Positions 1 through 9,628 of a stretch of DNA of 64,000 nucleotides are shown piece after piece (the first letter of the stretch is position 1; each line of letters starts with the position of its first letter). Below the pieces are notes generated by a model, which did no database searches, was not told the DNA's origin, and worked only from the letters and a program-made list of their open reading frames with translations. A program made the translations under genes and the position numbers. The DNA comes from Aromatoleum toluclasticum ATCC 700605 (GTDB taxonomy: Bacteria > Pseudomonadota > Gammaproteobacteria > Burkholderiales > Rhodocyclaceae). The stretch is from contig NZ_KB899511.1 of assembly GCF_000378245.1 (NCBI RefSeq), positions 32,913-96,912 of the forward strand, written 5' to 3'.

Positions 1-1425
1 CTGGACACCTATCCGTCGCAGATCGAGCTGATCACCTCGGAACAGATGATGGATGCGTACGCGTCGGTCGGCATGCCGGTGAATTACCACCACTGGTCCT
101 TCGGCAAGCACTTCCTCTCGACGGAGAAGAGTTACCGACGCGGCCAGATGGGCCTGGCCTACGAGATCGTCATCAACTCGAACCCCTGCATCGCGTACCT
201 GATGGAGGAGAACACGCTGACGATGCAGGCGCTGGTGATCGCGCATGCCGCATACGGGCACAACAGCTTCTTCAAGGGCAACTACCTCTTCCGCACCTGG
301 ACCAATGCCGACGCGATTGTCGATTACCTGATCTTCGCGCGGAACTACATCGCTCAATGCGAAGAGCGGCACGGCGAGGAAGAGGTGGAGCTGCTGCTCG
401 ACTCCTGCCATGCACTGATGAACCTGGGTGTGGACCGCTACAAGCGTCCGCCCAAGCTGTCGCTTGCGAAGGAGAAGCTGCGCCAGGCCGAGCGCACGGA
501 GTACCTGCAGAGCCAGGTCAATGAGCTGTGGCGGACGCTGCCGATCCACGATGCCAAGCGGGGTAAGGTCGCGGCCCCGCGCTTTCCGCCCGAGCCCGAG
601 GAAAACCTGCTGTACTTCGTCGAAAAGCATGCACCGCTGCTGGAACCCTGGCAGCGCGAAGTCGTGCGCATCGTGCGCAAGATCGCGCAGTACTTCTTCC
701 CGCAGCGCCAGACGCAGGTCATGAACGAGGGCTGGGCGTGCTTCTGGCACTACACGCTGATCAACAAGCTGTACGACGAAGGCCTGCTCGCGGACAGCTT
801 CATGCTGGAGTTCCTGCAGTCGCACACCAACGTCGTGCACCAGCCGTCCTACAACGAGCGCTGGTACAACGGCATCAACCCGTATGCGCTGGGCTTCGCG
901 ATGTGGCAGGACATCAAGCGCATCTGCGAGGATCCGACCGAGGAAGACCGGGCGTGGTTTCCCGACATCGCCGGCAGCAACTGGCGCGACACCTTCGACT
1001 TCGCGATGAAGAATTTCAAGGACGAGAGCTTCATTGCGCAATACCTGTCGCCGAAGATCATGCGCGACTTCCGCATGTTCGCGATCCTCGACGACGAACA
1101 CGAAGCGAAGCTGAGGGTCTCGGCGATCCACGACGAGATGGGGTACCGGCGTGTGCGCGAAATCTTGTCCGACCAGTACAACCTCGGCAGCCGCGAACCG
1201 AACATCCAGGTCTGGAACGTGGATCTGCGCGGCGACCGCTCGCTGACGCTGCGTCACCAGCAGTACCGCAAGCGACCGCTGGGCGGCAGCATCGACGAGG
1301 TGATGAAGCACATGGCGCGGCTGTGGGGCTTCACGGTGCGGCTCGAAACCCAGCACGAGGACGGGACGGTCGAACTGGTACAGGAGACGCGCCTCGAAAA
1401 GCGCCGCGGCCAGGCCGAGAACTAG
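1..1425 (+). CDS. SpoVR family protein (5' end outside window)
   Basis: The reading frame is open from base 1, so the gene starts upstream; 474 C-terminal residues are visible. The first visible residues (LDTYPSQIELITSEQM) and the following HHWSFGKHF and NEGWACFWHY segments are typical of SpoVR/YcgB proteins. The family is about 500 residues, so only a short N-terminus is missing. In proteobacteria spoVR is usually the last gene of a stress- or stationary-phase operon with yeaG-type kinase and yeaH genes, which would lie just left of this window. The biochemical role of the family is unknown. The ATG at 46 is internal and should not be taken as the start. Confidence 0.93.
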   Translation: MDTYPSQIELITSEQMMDAYASVGMPVNYHHWSFGKHFLSTEKSYRRGQMGLAYEIVINSNPCIAYLMEENTLTMQALVIAHAAYGHNSFFKGNYLFRTWTNADAIVDYLIFARNYIAQCEERHGEEEVELLLDSCHALMNLGVDRYKRPPKLSLAKEKLRQAERTEYLQSQVNELWRTLPIHDAKRGKVAAPRFPPEPEENLLYFVEKHAPLLEPWQREVVRIVRKIAQYFFPQRQTQVMNEGWACFWHYTLINKLYDEGLLADSFMLEFLQSHTNVVHQPSYNERWYNGINPYALGFAMWQDIKRICEDPTEEDRAWFPDIAGSNWRDTFDFAMKNFKDESFIAQYLSPKIMRDFRMFAILDDEHEAKLRVSAIHDEMGYRRVREILSDQYNLGSREPNIQVWNVDLRGDRSLTLRHQQYRKRPLGGSIDEVMKHMARLWGFTVRLETQHEDGTVELVQETRLEKRRGQAEN

Positions 1426-1646
1426 GCGCCCCGCGCGAATGGCCTTCGCAGGCACGACGCCACGAAACGCCTGCCCGTCGGATCGACGCACCGGCGTTCG
1501 TCTTTCGGGGCGCCGGCAGACTCGATCCGCATCGGCATGCAGGCGCCTCGCATGACGCAAGTCTGCCCGGTACCGCAGATCGCATATTGCCGTCATAAAT
1601 CCGACTGGGGCTAGAATCGGGTATTTCCCTTCCCGTCGGAGGCTCC

Positions 1647-3152
1647 ATGTTCCTGCCGCCCAAACCGATCTACCCGGTAGACGGCATCCGTACCATCGAA
1701 GCGCTGGTCGCACCGCACGCGCAACCTAGCCTGATGGAGCGTGCCGGCCGCGTCGCCGCAGAGGAAGCCGTACGTCTGACGCAGGACCGCGCGGGGCATG
1801 TACTGATCGCCTGCGGCCCCGGGAACAACGGCGGGGACGGCTTCGTGATGGCGCGCCGCCTGCTGCAGGCGGGACGCCACGTTACCGTCGCCTTTGCCGA
1901 CGACGCGGCGAAACTGCCGCGCGAGGCCGCGGCCGCCTTTGCGGCATGGCGCGCAGCCGGTGGCGAAACCGTCTCAGATTTCCCTGCAGCGCCCGCAAAC
2001 GGCTGGGCTCTGGTGGTCGACGCCTTGTTCGGCATCGGATTGCGCAGCCCCGTAAGCGGGCGGCATGCGCAGTGGATCGAGACGCTCAACGCACAGCATG
2101 CACCGCGGCTGGCAATCGACATCCCGAGCGGACTCGACGCCGACACCGGACGAGTGCTGGGCACGGTCTTCCACGCGACCACGACGCTGACCTTCCTGGC
2201 ACTCAAGCCCGGACTCCTCACTCACGACGGGCCCGATATCGCCGGCGTCGTCAACGTGCACCGGCTCGACATCGATCCGCCGGATTACCTGCCGCCCAAG
2301 GGCCTGCAGATTCAGCCCGGGATCCTCAAGCCTCTCCTCAAGCAACGCCTGCAGAACACCCACAAGGGCTGCTACGGCGACGTCGGAATCATCGGCGGAG
2401 CAAGAGGCATGACCGGGGCGGCCCTCCTCGCGGGGCGTGCGGCGCTGAAACTGGGCTGCGGCCGGGTACTCACCGGCCTGGTCGATGACGCGGCGCCGGC
2501 GGTCGACTTCACACAGCCCGAACTGATGCTGCAGCGTCCGGACGACGTGATCGAACATGCGACCGTTCTCGCGCTGGGCCCCGGGCTGGGCCATGGCGAG
2601 GCCGCCGCTGCGCTGCTCGAACGGGCGATCCGGCGGCCACGTCCCATCGTGCTCGACGCCGACGCCCTGAACATCGTCGCCGCCTCGGAAAGCCTGCGCG
2701 CTCTCGTCGCCGCACGCGAGGCGCCCACCGTAATGACGCCACACCCCGGCGAAGCAGGACGCCTGTTGCGCTCGGACACGGCCGGCGTCCAGAGCGATCG
2801 TGTCGCGAGCGCCCTCGAACTCGCACGGGCCTTCAACGCGGCGGTGGTCCTGAAGGGCAGCGGGAGCGTGATCGCGACGCCGGACGGCCGCTGGCTGATC
2901 AACAGCACCGGCCACCCCGGCATGGCAAGCGCGGGCATGGGCGACGTGCTGACCGGACTGATCGCGAGCCTGATCGCACAAGGGTGGTCGGCCGAATCCG
3001 GCCTCATCGCGGCGGTACATCTGCACGGCGCGGCAGCCGACCGGCTCGCGCGCGAAGGCATCGGCCCGGTAGGCCTGACGGCGAGCGAGGTCGCGGAGGC
3101 TTCGCGCGGCATCTTCAATGCGTGGACGATCCAGGCGACCAAGGGGCACTGA
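1647..3152 (+). CDS. nnr: Bifunctional NAD(P)H-hydrate epimerase / ADP-dependent NAD(P)H-hydrate dehydratase
   Basis: Repairs hydrated NAD(P)H: the N-terminal YjeF_N domain (about residues 1-215) epimerises R- and S-NAD(P)HX, and the C-terminal ribokinase-like domain (about 230-495) dehydrates S-NAD(P)HX with ADP. The N-terminal motif GPGNNGGDGFV lies at about 57-67, and the C-terminal signature TGHPGMASAGMGDVLTG at about 420-437. At 501 aa it matches the fused bacterial form. A GGAGG stands 5-6 bases before the ATG. It stands alone on the plus strand and converges on the EamA gene. Confidence 0.95.
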   Translation: MFLPPKPIYPVDGIRTIEALVAPHAQPSLMERAGRVAAEEAVRLTQDRAGHVLIACGPGNNGGDGFVMARRLLQAGRHVTVAFADDAAKLPREAAAAFAAWRAAGGETVSDFPAAPANGWALVVDALFGIGLRSPVSGRHAQWIETLNAQHAPRLAIDIPSGLDADTGRVLGTVFHATTTLTFLALKPGLLTHDGPDIAGVVNVHRLDIDPPDYLPPKGLQIQPGILKPLLKQRLQNTHKGCYGDVGIIGGARGMTGAALLAGRAALKLGCGRVLTGLVDDAAPAVDFTQPELMLQRPDDVIEHATVLALGPGLGHGEAAAALLERAIRRPRPIVLDADALNIVAASESLRALVAAREAPTVMTPHPGEAGRLLRSDTAGVQSDRVASALELARAFNAAVVLKGSGSVIATPDGRWLINSTGHPGMASAGMGDVLTGLIASLIAQGWSAESGLIAAVHLHGAAADRLAREGIGPVGLTASEVAEASRGIFNAWTIQATKGH

Positions 3153-3303
3153 ATGCCGTAACCGGCGCGAGCGGTGACTTTCCCGACAAGCGCCGGTTCT
3201 CCGCCCGTCATCGCCAGGCGCGAGGCCGAGGTACCGGCCGAAGCGCTGTGCCAGATCTTCCGCACCGCGAGCAAGCGCTACGACGCCCCGTTCGTGCGGC
3301 TAT

Positions 3304-4233
3304 TCATCGGGACCCAGAGGGTCTGTCCGCCGGGCAACTTCGTATCGCGGTCGAACGGCCGCGAGGCAGGCGGATCGCTCCGGTCGCGAGTCCTGTCCCG
3401 GCGAGGATTACCGTGCAGCCCGCGAGCATGTTGAAGGTGACTGCCTCGTCGAGCAGCATCGCCCCCCACAGCATGCCGAAGACCGGAATCAGGAAGGTGA
3501 CCGCGATCGCGCGCGCGGGGCCGATATGTGCGATCAGGCGGAAGTACATGACGTACGCGACGCCGGTACAGGCAAACGCGAGCAGGAGAACGGCGATCCA
3601 GGCGTCTCGTGCAGGCATCGCTTGCGGCCACAGCCAGACGGCGAAGGGCGCGAGCACGAGCGCGGCGTAGAACTGGCTGCCGGTCGCGATCGCCATCGGA
3701 TCCACGCCAGAGAGGTAGCGCTTGGTGAAATTCGCCGCGATGCCGTAGTTGAGCGTCGCCGCAAGACAGGCGGCCACCGCCCAGCCCGAGCCCCCGGCAT
3801 GGAACGAAGCCTTGCCCCACACGAGGACCACGACACCCAGCAGGCCGACCAGCAGGCCGACGGTTGCCCCGGCCGTGAGGCGGTCCTTGAGCCACACCCA
3901 CGCGACCAGAGCGGCAAACAGTGGCGACGTGGCGTTCACGACAGATGCGAAACCGGCCGTGACTGACAGCGCGGCCCAGGCGTACAGCACGAAAGGCAGG
4001 GCGGAGTTCGTCACCCCGACAAAGAACAGCGGCCCGGCCTTGCGCCACAGGAGGGCGAGCTTGCCGCGCCACGCCAGCACGGGCAACAGCAACAGGGCTG
4101 CGAGGCCGACCCGAAGTTCGATCAGCGCCGCGGGGCCGAATTGCGGAGCGGCAACGCGCATGAAGAGAAACGAGCCGCCCCAAAGCGCGGCAAGGATCAG
4201 CAGTTCGGATAGGTCACGCGCTCTCACTTCCAC
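3304..4233 (-). CDS. EamA/DMT family transporter
   Basis: 309-residue polytopic membrane protein of the drug/metabolite transporter superfamily: two EamA repeats, about ten hydrophobic segments, beginning LLILAALWGGSFLFMRVAAP and ending with a repeat containing FGMLWGAMLLDEAVT. The substrate cannot be told from sequence; such proteins export amino acids, nucleotides or other metabolites. The C-terminal tail after the last helix is polar and unusual (rich in Arg, Ser and Pro), so the stop may be later than in relatives. Divergent from nadC, with about 95 bases between the two starts. Confidence 0.85.
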   Translation of the reverse strand: MEVRARDLSELLILAALWGGSFLFMRVAAPQFGPAALIELRVGLAALLLLPVLAWRGKLALLWRKAGPLFFVGVTNSALPFVLYAWAALSVTAGFASVVNATSPLFAALVAWVWLKDRLTAGATVGLLVGLLGVVVLVWGKASFHAGGSGWAVAACLAATLNYGIAANFTKRYLSGVDPMAIATGSQFYAALVLAPFAVWLWPQAMPARDAWIAVLLLAFACTGVAYVMYFRLIAHIGPARAIAVTFLIPVFGMLWGAMLLDEAVTFNMLAGCTVILAGTGLATGAIRLPRGRSTAIRSCPADRPSGSR

Positions 4234-4328
4234 TCCCGACTACAATGCTCCGCCTTCGAGGCACGATTGCCCCGGCCTGCGGCGGAACCGCTAAAATTTG
4301 AGTTTCATCATACCGAGCCGCGATCGCC

Positions 4329-5177
4329 ATGAACCTGTCACAACAACTGCGCATCGAAATTCAGCGCAACATCGCCGCATCGCTCGCCGAAGACGTCGGC
4401 ACCGGCGACCTGACCGCACGCCTGATCGCTGCCGACACGGACGCCCGCGGCCGGGTGATCACGCGCGAGGAGGCGGTCGTGTGCGGCACGGCCTGGTTCG
4501 ACGCCGCCTTCGCGGCGCTCAGCTCCGCTGCCACGATCATCTGGCACGTGCGCGACGGTGATCGCGTCGAGGCAGGCCAGGCGCTGTGCGACGTCGTCGC
4601 CAACGCACGGGTACTGCTCACGGCAGAACGCACCGCGCTCAACTTCCTGCAACTGCTGTCGGGCACCGCCACCGTCACCCGCCGCTTCGTCGACGCGGTC
4701 GCGGGCACCGGCGCGAAGATCGTCGATACGCGCAAGACGCTGCCCGGGCTGCGCCTGGCGCAGAAATACGCCGTCGCAGTGGGCGGCGGCACCAACCATC
4801 GCGTCGGCCTCTACGACGGCATCCTCATCAAGGAAAACCACATCATCGCGGCAGGAAGCGTCGCCCGCGTGATGGAGGAAGCGAAGAAGATCGCCCCCTC
4901 GAACGTGTTCATCGAAATCGAGGTAGAGAACCTCGAACAGCTCGAGGAAGCGCTGGCCGCCGGCGCGAAGATGGTCCTGCTCGACAACATGGACCTCGCG
5001 ACGATGCGTGAGGCGGTACGCATTACCGCTGGCCGCGCCGAACTCGAAGCATCGGGTGGTGTGATCCTGGAGAAGGTGCGCGCCATCGCCGAAACCGGCG
5101 TCGACCGCATCTCCATCGGCAGCCTGACCAAGGACGTCCGCGCCCTCGATCTGTCGCTGCGCCACATCGAGGAGTGA
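4329..5177 (+). CDS. nadC: Nicotinate-nucleotide pyrophosphorylase (carboxylating)
   Basis: Quinolinate phosphoribosyltransferase: converts quinolinate and PRPP to nicotinate mononucleotide, CO2 and PPi in de novo NAD synthesis. It has the family length (282 aa), the N-terminal alpha/beta domain with EDVGTGDLTARL, the RTALNFLQLLSG helix and the substrate-binding stretch DTRKTLPGLRLAQKYAV at about 133-149, followed by GGGTNHRVGLYDGILIKENH. Monocistronic here, ending next to a large hairpin shared with the convergent thrC. Confidence 0.97.
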   Translation: MNLSQQLRIEIQRNIAASLAEDVGTGDLTARLIAADTDARGRVITREEAVVCGTAWFDAAFAALSSAATIIWHVRDGDRVEAGQALCDVVANARVLLTAERTALNFLQLLSGTATVTRRFVDAVAGTGAKIVDTRKTLPGLRLAQKYAVAVGGGTNHRVGLYDGILIKENHIIAAGSVARVMEEAKKIAPSNVFIEIEVENLEQLEEALAAGAKMVLLDNMDLATMREAVRITAGRAELEASGGVILEKVRAIAETGVDRISIGSLTKDVRALDLSLRHIEE

Positions 5178-5183
5178 TGCACC

Positions 5184-5221
5184 GGCGCGGGTACCGGCCA
5201 TCCGGCCGGCCTACCCGCGCC
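5184..5221. terminator. Large inverted repeat between convergent nadC and thrC
   Basis: Perfect 10-bp arms GGCGCGGGTA (5184-5193) and TACCCGCGCC (5212-5221) enclose an inner GC-rich inverted repeat. There is no clear T-tract on either strand, so it may be a bidirectional transcript-end structure or processing signal rather than a classical intrinsic terminator. Confidence 0.5.
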
Positions 5222-5233
5222 TTCCGCCGGTGC

Positions 5234-6679
5234 TTATGCTTCGAGATGCCCGACAATGAATCGCTTGATCACGTCGACGTCGGGAGCCATCACCTCGACC
5301 CGCTGCGGCAGCGCTTCGATACCTGCGAGTTCCGGGGGACGTTCGGGATCGCGGCCGAGGGCCTCGCGGATCGTTTCTGCGAATTTCACGGGCAGCGCGG
5401 TTTCGAGCACCAGCAGGGGCACGCCGGCCGGCACCGAGTCGGCACAGTCCCAGGCCACCTTGATCCCGTCCGCGGTGTGCGTGTCGATCATCGTTCCATA
5501 GGTCTCGAACACCTGCTTGATGGTTACGAGACGTTCGGCATGGGTGCTGCGACCGGAGACGAAGGCGTAATTCAGGATGTCGGCGAACTCGCCGCTGGCG
5601 GCGAGATCGAACGCCCCGCCGGCATCAACCGCCTTCCACAGCTCGGCGACGCGCTGCGGATTGCGGCCGACGAGGTCGAAGATGAAGCGCTCGAAATTCG
5701 ACGCCTTGGAGATGTCCATCGACGGGCTCGAGGTGACGTGCGTTTCCGCGGCCTTGCGCGGACGGTACACGCCGGTCTGGAAGAACTCGTCGAGGACGTC
5801 GTTCTCGTTCGTCGCCAGGATCAGCCGCGAGACCGGCAGGCCCATCTGGCGCGCGATGTGTCCGGCGCAGATGTTGCCGAAGTTGCCTGAAGGCACGCAG
5901 AACGCGACCTGCTCGTCGTTCGACTGTGTCGCCGCGAAATAGCCCTTGAAGTAATACACGATCTGGGCCGCAACGCGCGCCCAGTTGATCGAATTGACCG
6001 CACCGATCTTGTATTTCGCCTTGAATGCGGCGTCGTTCGAAACGGCCTTCACGATGTCCTGGGCGTCATCGAACATGCCGGTGACGGCGATGTTGTAGAT
6101 GTTGGCGTCCTGCAGCGAATACATCTGCGCGCGCTGGAAGGCGCTCATCTTGCCGTGCGGCGACAGCATGAACACGGTCACGCCGTGCTTGCCGCGCATC
6201 GCGTACTCGGCCGCCGAGCCGGTGTCGCCGGATGTCGCACCGAGGATGTTGATCGTCTCGCCGCGCTTGTCGAGCACGTACTCGAACAGGTTGCCGAGAA
6301 GCTGCATCGCCATGTCCTTGAACGCCAGCGTCGGGCCGTTCGACAGCTCGAGCAGGCCGAAGCGGCCCGGCTCCAGCCAGTGCACGGGCGTGATGTCGGC
6401 CGCGTTGTCGCCGGGACGGACGAAGCGATAGACATCGGCGGTATAGGTCTTGTCGCAGATCGCCTTCAGGTCGGCGGCAGGGATGTCGGTGATGTACTTC
6501 GACAGGATCGCGAAGGCGAGTTCGGCGTAGGACAGGCCGCGCCACGTGTCGAGTTCGGCGCGCGTGATCTGCGGGTAGCTCTCGGGCAGGTACAGGCCAC
6601 CGTCGGGCGCGAGGCCGCCAAGCAGGATGTCGCAGAACTCGGGACGGGCGGCGTGGCCGCGGGTGGACAGGTACTTCAC
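5234..6679 (-). CDS. thrC: Threonine synthase
   Basis: PLP enzyme converting O-phosphohomoserine to threonine and phosphate, the last step of the threonine branch. 481 aa, typical of the long proteobacterial type; N-terminal MKYLSTRG and the PLP lysine in SNGPTLAFKDMA (Lys121). The phosphate-binding segment ILGATSGDTGSAAEYAM follows. It lies 129 bases downstream of hom on the same strand, after alaA, so alaA-hom-thrC probably form one unit with the end at the nadC/thrC hairpin. Confidence 0.97.
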   Translation of the reverse strand: MKYLSTRGHAARPEFCDILLGGLAPDGGLYLPESYPQITRAELDTWRGLSYAELAFAILSKYITDIPAADLKAICDKTYTADVYRFVRPGDNAADITPVHWLEPGRFGLLELSNGPTLAFKDMAMQLLGNLFEYVLDKRGETINILGATSGDTGSAAEYAMRGKHGVTVFMLSPHGKMSAFQRAQMYSLQDANIYNIAVTGMFDDAQDIVKAVSNDAAFKAKYKIGAVNSINWARVAAQIVYYFKGYFAATQSNDEQVAFCVPSGNFGNICAGHIARQMGLPVSRLILATNENDVLDEFFQTGVYRPRKAAETHVTSSPSMDISKASNFERFIFDLVGRNPQRVAELWKAVDAGGAFDLAASGEFADILNYAFVSGRSTHAERLVTIKQVFETYGTMIDTHTADGIKVAWDCADSVPAGVPLLVLETALPVKFAETIREALGRDPERPPELAGIEALPQRVEVMAPDVDVIKRFIVGHLEA

Positions 6680-6808
6680 GGGCAGATCCTTGGATTGGTG
6701 TGTTCGTCAAAGGACGAAGGCACGGCGACGCGGAGGTTTCCGCATGCGACCGTGCCTGCCGTCGCGCCCGCGCCCCGGAAAGTCGACGCGCGGGTCCGCA
6801 CGGGGCAA

Positions 6809-8119
6809 TTACTGCAGATTTTCCATGCGCAGGCGCGTGATCGGACCCTGCACGACGGGAAGGGCTTCGATCTTCGCGATCGCAGCGTTGGCGTTCTTCT
6901 CGACCGTTTCGTGCGTCAGCATGATGATGTCGGTCTGGGAGGCGCCCTCGGGGGCTTCCTTCTGGATCATCGCCTCGATCGAGATGCCACTGTCGGCGAG
7001 GATGCGGGTGATGTCCGCGAGCACGCCCGGCCTGTCCTCGACGCGCATGCGCAGGTAGTAGGAGGTGATGACTTCGTCGATCGCCAGCACCTTCAGATCG
7101 CGCACCTGGTCGGGCTGGAACGCGAGGTGCGGCACGCGGTGCTCGGGGTCGGCGGTGTGCAGGCGGGTCACGTCGACGAGGTCGGCGATCACCGCGCTGG
7201 CGGTCGGCTCGGCGCCGGCGCCCTTGCCGTAATAGAGGGTCGCACCGACGGCATCGCCGTACACGACGACGGCATTCATCGCCCCCTCGACGTTGGCGAT
7301 CAGGCGCTTGGCGGGGATCAGGGTCGGATGCACGCGCAGTTCGATGCCCTCCGGGCGCATGCGCGAGATGCCCAGCAGCTTGATGCGGTAGCCGAGCTGT
7401 TCGGCATAGGTTATATCGACGCTGTCGAGCGCAGTGATGCCCTCGACGTGGGCGGCGGAGAACTGCATGGGCACGCCGAACGCGATCGCGCTCATGATCG
7501 TGGCCTTGTGCGCGGCGTCGATGCCTTCGATGTCGAAGGTCGGATCGGCTTCGGCGTAACCGAGTGCCTGCGCTTCCTTGAGGACTTCGGCAAAGGGCAG
7601 CCCCTTGTCGCGCATCTCCGACAGGATGAAGTTGGTCGTGCCGTTGATGATGCCCGCGAGCCACTGGATGCGGTTGGCCGACAGGCCTTCGCGCAGCGCC
7701 TTGATGATGGGGATGCCCCCCGCGACGGCGGCCTCGAAGGCCACCATGACGCCCTTGCGCTGGGCGGCGGCGAAGATCTCGTTGCCATGCACGGCGAGCA
7801 GGGCCTTGTTGGCGGTGACGACGTGTTTGCCGTTCTCGATCGCCTTGAGCACCAGCTCCTTCGCGACGCCGTAGCCGCCGATCAGTTCGACGACGATGTC
7901 GATCTCGGGATCGGTGACGACGGAGAAGGCGTCGTCGGTCAGGCGCGGGCCGCTGCCGGCGATCTTGCGCGCGAGCTCCAGGTTCTTGTCGGCCACTGCG
8001 GTAATGCGGATCGGGCGACCGGCGCGACGGGTGATTTCCTCCTCGTTGCGTTTCAGAACGGTGAAGGTACCGCCACCGACGGTACCGATGCCCAGCAGGC
8101 CAACATTGATCGCTTTCAT
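6809..8119 (-). CDS. hom: Homoserine dehydrogenase
   Basis: NAD(P)-dependent reduction of aspartate semialdehyde to homoserine, the branch point to threonine and methionine. 436 aa, monofunctional type: N-terminal nucleotide-binding motif GLLGIGTVGGGTF at residues 8-20, catalytic domain with GIINGTTNFIL and EADPTFDIEG, and a C-terminal ACT domain (about 350-430) expected to bind threonine as feedback inhibitor. Lies 45 bases downstream of alaA, as in many betaproteobacteria. Confidence 0.97.
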   Translation of the reverse strand: MKAINVGLLGIGTVGGGTFTVLKRNEEEITRRAGRPIRITAVADKNLELARKIAGSGPRLTDDAFSVVTDPEIDIVVELIGGYGVAKELVLKAIENGKHVVTANKALLAVHGNEIFAAAQRKGVMVAFEAAVAGGIPIIKALREGLSANRIQWLAGIINGTTNFILSEMRDKGLPFAEVLKEAQALGYAEADPTFDIEGIDAAHKATIMSAIAFGVPMQFSAAHVEGITALDSVDITYAEQLGYRIKLLGISRMRPEGIELRVHPTLIPAKRLIANVEGAMNAVVVYGDAVGATLYYGKGAGAEPTASAVIADLVDVTRLHTADPEHRVPHLAFQPDQVRDLKVLAIDEVITSYYLRMRVEDRPGVLADITRILADSGISIEAMIQKEAPEGASQTDIIMLTHETVEKNANAAIAKIEALPVVQGPITRLRMENLQ

Positions 8120-8164
8120 AAGAACTCGTTGAGTTTTGTATTCAGATGGGTGAAACGGGGTGCT

Positions 8165-9463
8165 TCAGGTGCCGTGCCGCTTGCGATAGCTTTCGAGGAA
8201 GCGCGCGACGCGCCCGATGGCGTCGCGCAGGTCGTCTTCGTGCGGCAGGAACACGAGGCGGAAGTGATCCGGGTGCGGCCAGTTGAAGCCCGTACCCTGC
8301 ACCAGCAGCACGCGCTCCTGCTCGAGCAGCTCGGTGATGAAGGCCTGGTCGTCCTCGATCGGATACATCTTGGGATCGAGCTTCGGGAACATGTACAGCG
8401 TCGCCTTCGGCTTGACGCAGCTGACGCCGGGGATCGCGGAGATCAGCTCGTAGGCGAGGTCACGCTGGCGGCGCATGCGCCCGCCCTCGGAGACGAGATC
8501 GTCGATGCTCTGGTAGCCGCCCAGCGCAGTCTGGATCGCATACTGCCCCGGCACGTTCGCGCACAGGCGCATCGAGGCGAGCATGTTGAGGCCTTCGATG
8601 TAGTCCTGCGCGTGGCGCTTGTCGCCGCACACGACCATCCAGCCGGCGCGGTAACCGCAGGAGCGGTAGTTTTTCGACAGGCCGTTGAAGATGAGGGTCA
8701 GCACGTCCTCGGACAGGGCTGCCATCGACGTGTGGGTGACGCCGTCGTAGAGGACCTTGTCGTAGACCTCGTCGGCGTACACGATCAGGCCGAATTCGCG
8801 CGCGAGGTCGATGATGCCGCTCAGGATCTCGTCGGGGTACACGGCGCCCGTCGGGTTGTTCGGGTTGATGACGACGATGGCGCGCGTGTTCGGGGTGATC
8901 CGCGCGCGCATGTCCGCGAGGTCGGGCAGCCAGCCGTTTGCCTCGTCGCACAGGTAATGCACGGGACGGCCGCCGGACAGGCTCACGGCCGCGGTCCACA
9001 GCGGGTAGTCCGGCGCGGGGACGAGCACTTCGTCGCCGACATTGAGCAGCGCATTCATCGCCATCACGATCAGCTCGGACACGCCGTTGCCGATGTAGAT
9101 GTCTTCGATCGTCACACCCTTGATCTGCTTCTGCTGGGTGTAGTGCATGACGGCCTTGCGCGCCGCGAAGATACCCTTGGAATCCGAATAGCCGGCTGAA
9201 TTCGGCAGGTTGCGGATCATGTCCATCTGGATCTCTTCGGGGGCATCGAAGCCGAACGAGGCGAGGTTGCCGATGTTCAGCTTGATGATCTTGTGCCCCT
9301 CGTCTTCCATCTGCTTGGCACGCGTGAGGACCGGGCCGCGGATGTCGTAGCAGACATTGGCGAGCTTGGCAGACTTGCGGACCTGCGGGAGCCGCGGGGC
9401 TTCGGGCTGCCCCTTCGTTTGTTCGGGCGGGACAGCAACCCGCAGTTTCGGCTCGACGCTCAT
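8165..9463 (-). CDS. alaA: Alanine-synthesising aminotransferase (AlaA-type)
   Basis: PLP-dependent class I/II aminotransferase, 432 aa with this start. It closely follows E. coli AlaA (glutamate-pyruvate aminotransferase): NVCYDIRGPVL, IGNGVSELIV, VPAPDYPLWTAAVSLS, INPNNPTGAVY, the PLP lysine in NGLSKNYRSCGYR, and MLASMRLCANVP. Start chosen at 9463 because GGAG sits 6 bases upstream; an in-frame ATG at 9487 would add eight basic residues. The conserved GNPAPFGF segment of AlaA reads GNLASFGF here. The link to hom and thrC suggests co-expression of aspartate- and alanine-family amino acid synthesis. Confidence 0.9.
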   Translation of the reverse strand: MSVEPKLRVAVPPEQTKGQPEAPRLPQVRKSAKLANVCYDIRGPVLTRAKQMEDEGHKIIKLNIGNLASFGFDAPEEIQMDMIRNLPNSAGYSDSKGIFAARKAVMHYTQQKQIKGVTIEDIYIGNGVSELIVMAMNALLNVGDEVLVPAPDYPLWTAAVSLSGGRPVHYLCDEANGWLPDLADMRARITPNTRAIVVINPNNPTGAVYPDEILSGIIDLAREFGLIVYADEVYDKVLYDGVTHTSMAALSEDVLTLIFNGLSKNYRSCGYRAGWMVVCGDKRHAQDYIEGLNMLASMRLCANVPGQYAIQTALGGYQSIDDLVSEGGRMRRQRDLAYELISAIPGVSCVKPKATLYMFPKLDPKMYPIEDDQAFITELLEQERVLLVQGTGFNWPHPDHFRLVFLPHEDDLRDAIGRVARFLESYRKRHGT

Positions 9464-9628
9464 CGCACTCCGTCCTTTCTTTCGCATGTTCCACTCTGCG
9501 CCGGACTCCCGGCGCGCCGTTGGCCCCGGGCCGCACGGGCATGCAGCTGCCGGTGGGCCGGAAAACCAAAAGAATGTATCTTATCCAAGCCTGTATCCCC
9601 CGGCAATTTTGCCGACCGAGCGAAACCC

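Noticed and set aside
3174..3434. Possible 86-codon gene after nnr on the plus strand
   Set aside because: Overlaps the end of the EamA gene, has no RBS and no recognisable family.
6155..9199. Open frame of over 1000 codons on the plus strand opposite thrC, hom and alaA
   Set aside because: Antisense shadow in high-GC DNA; no family resemblance, no RBS, and the opposite strand holds three clear genes.
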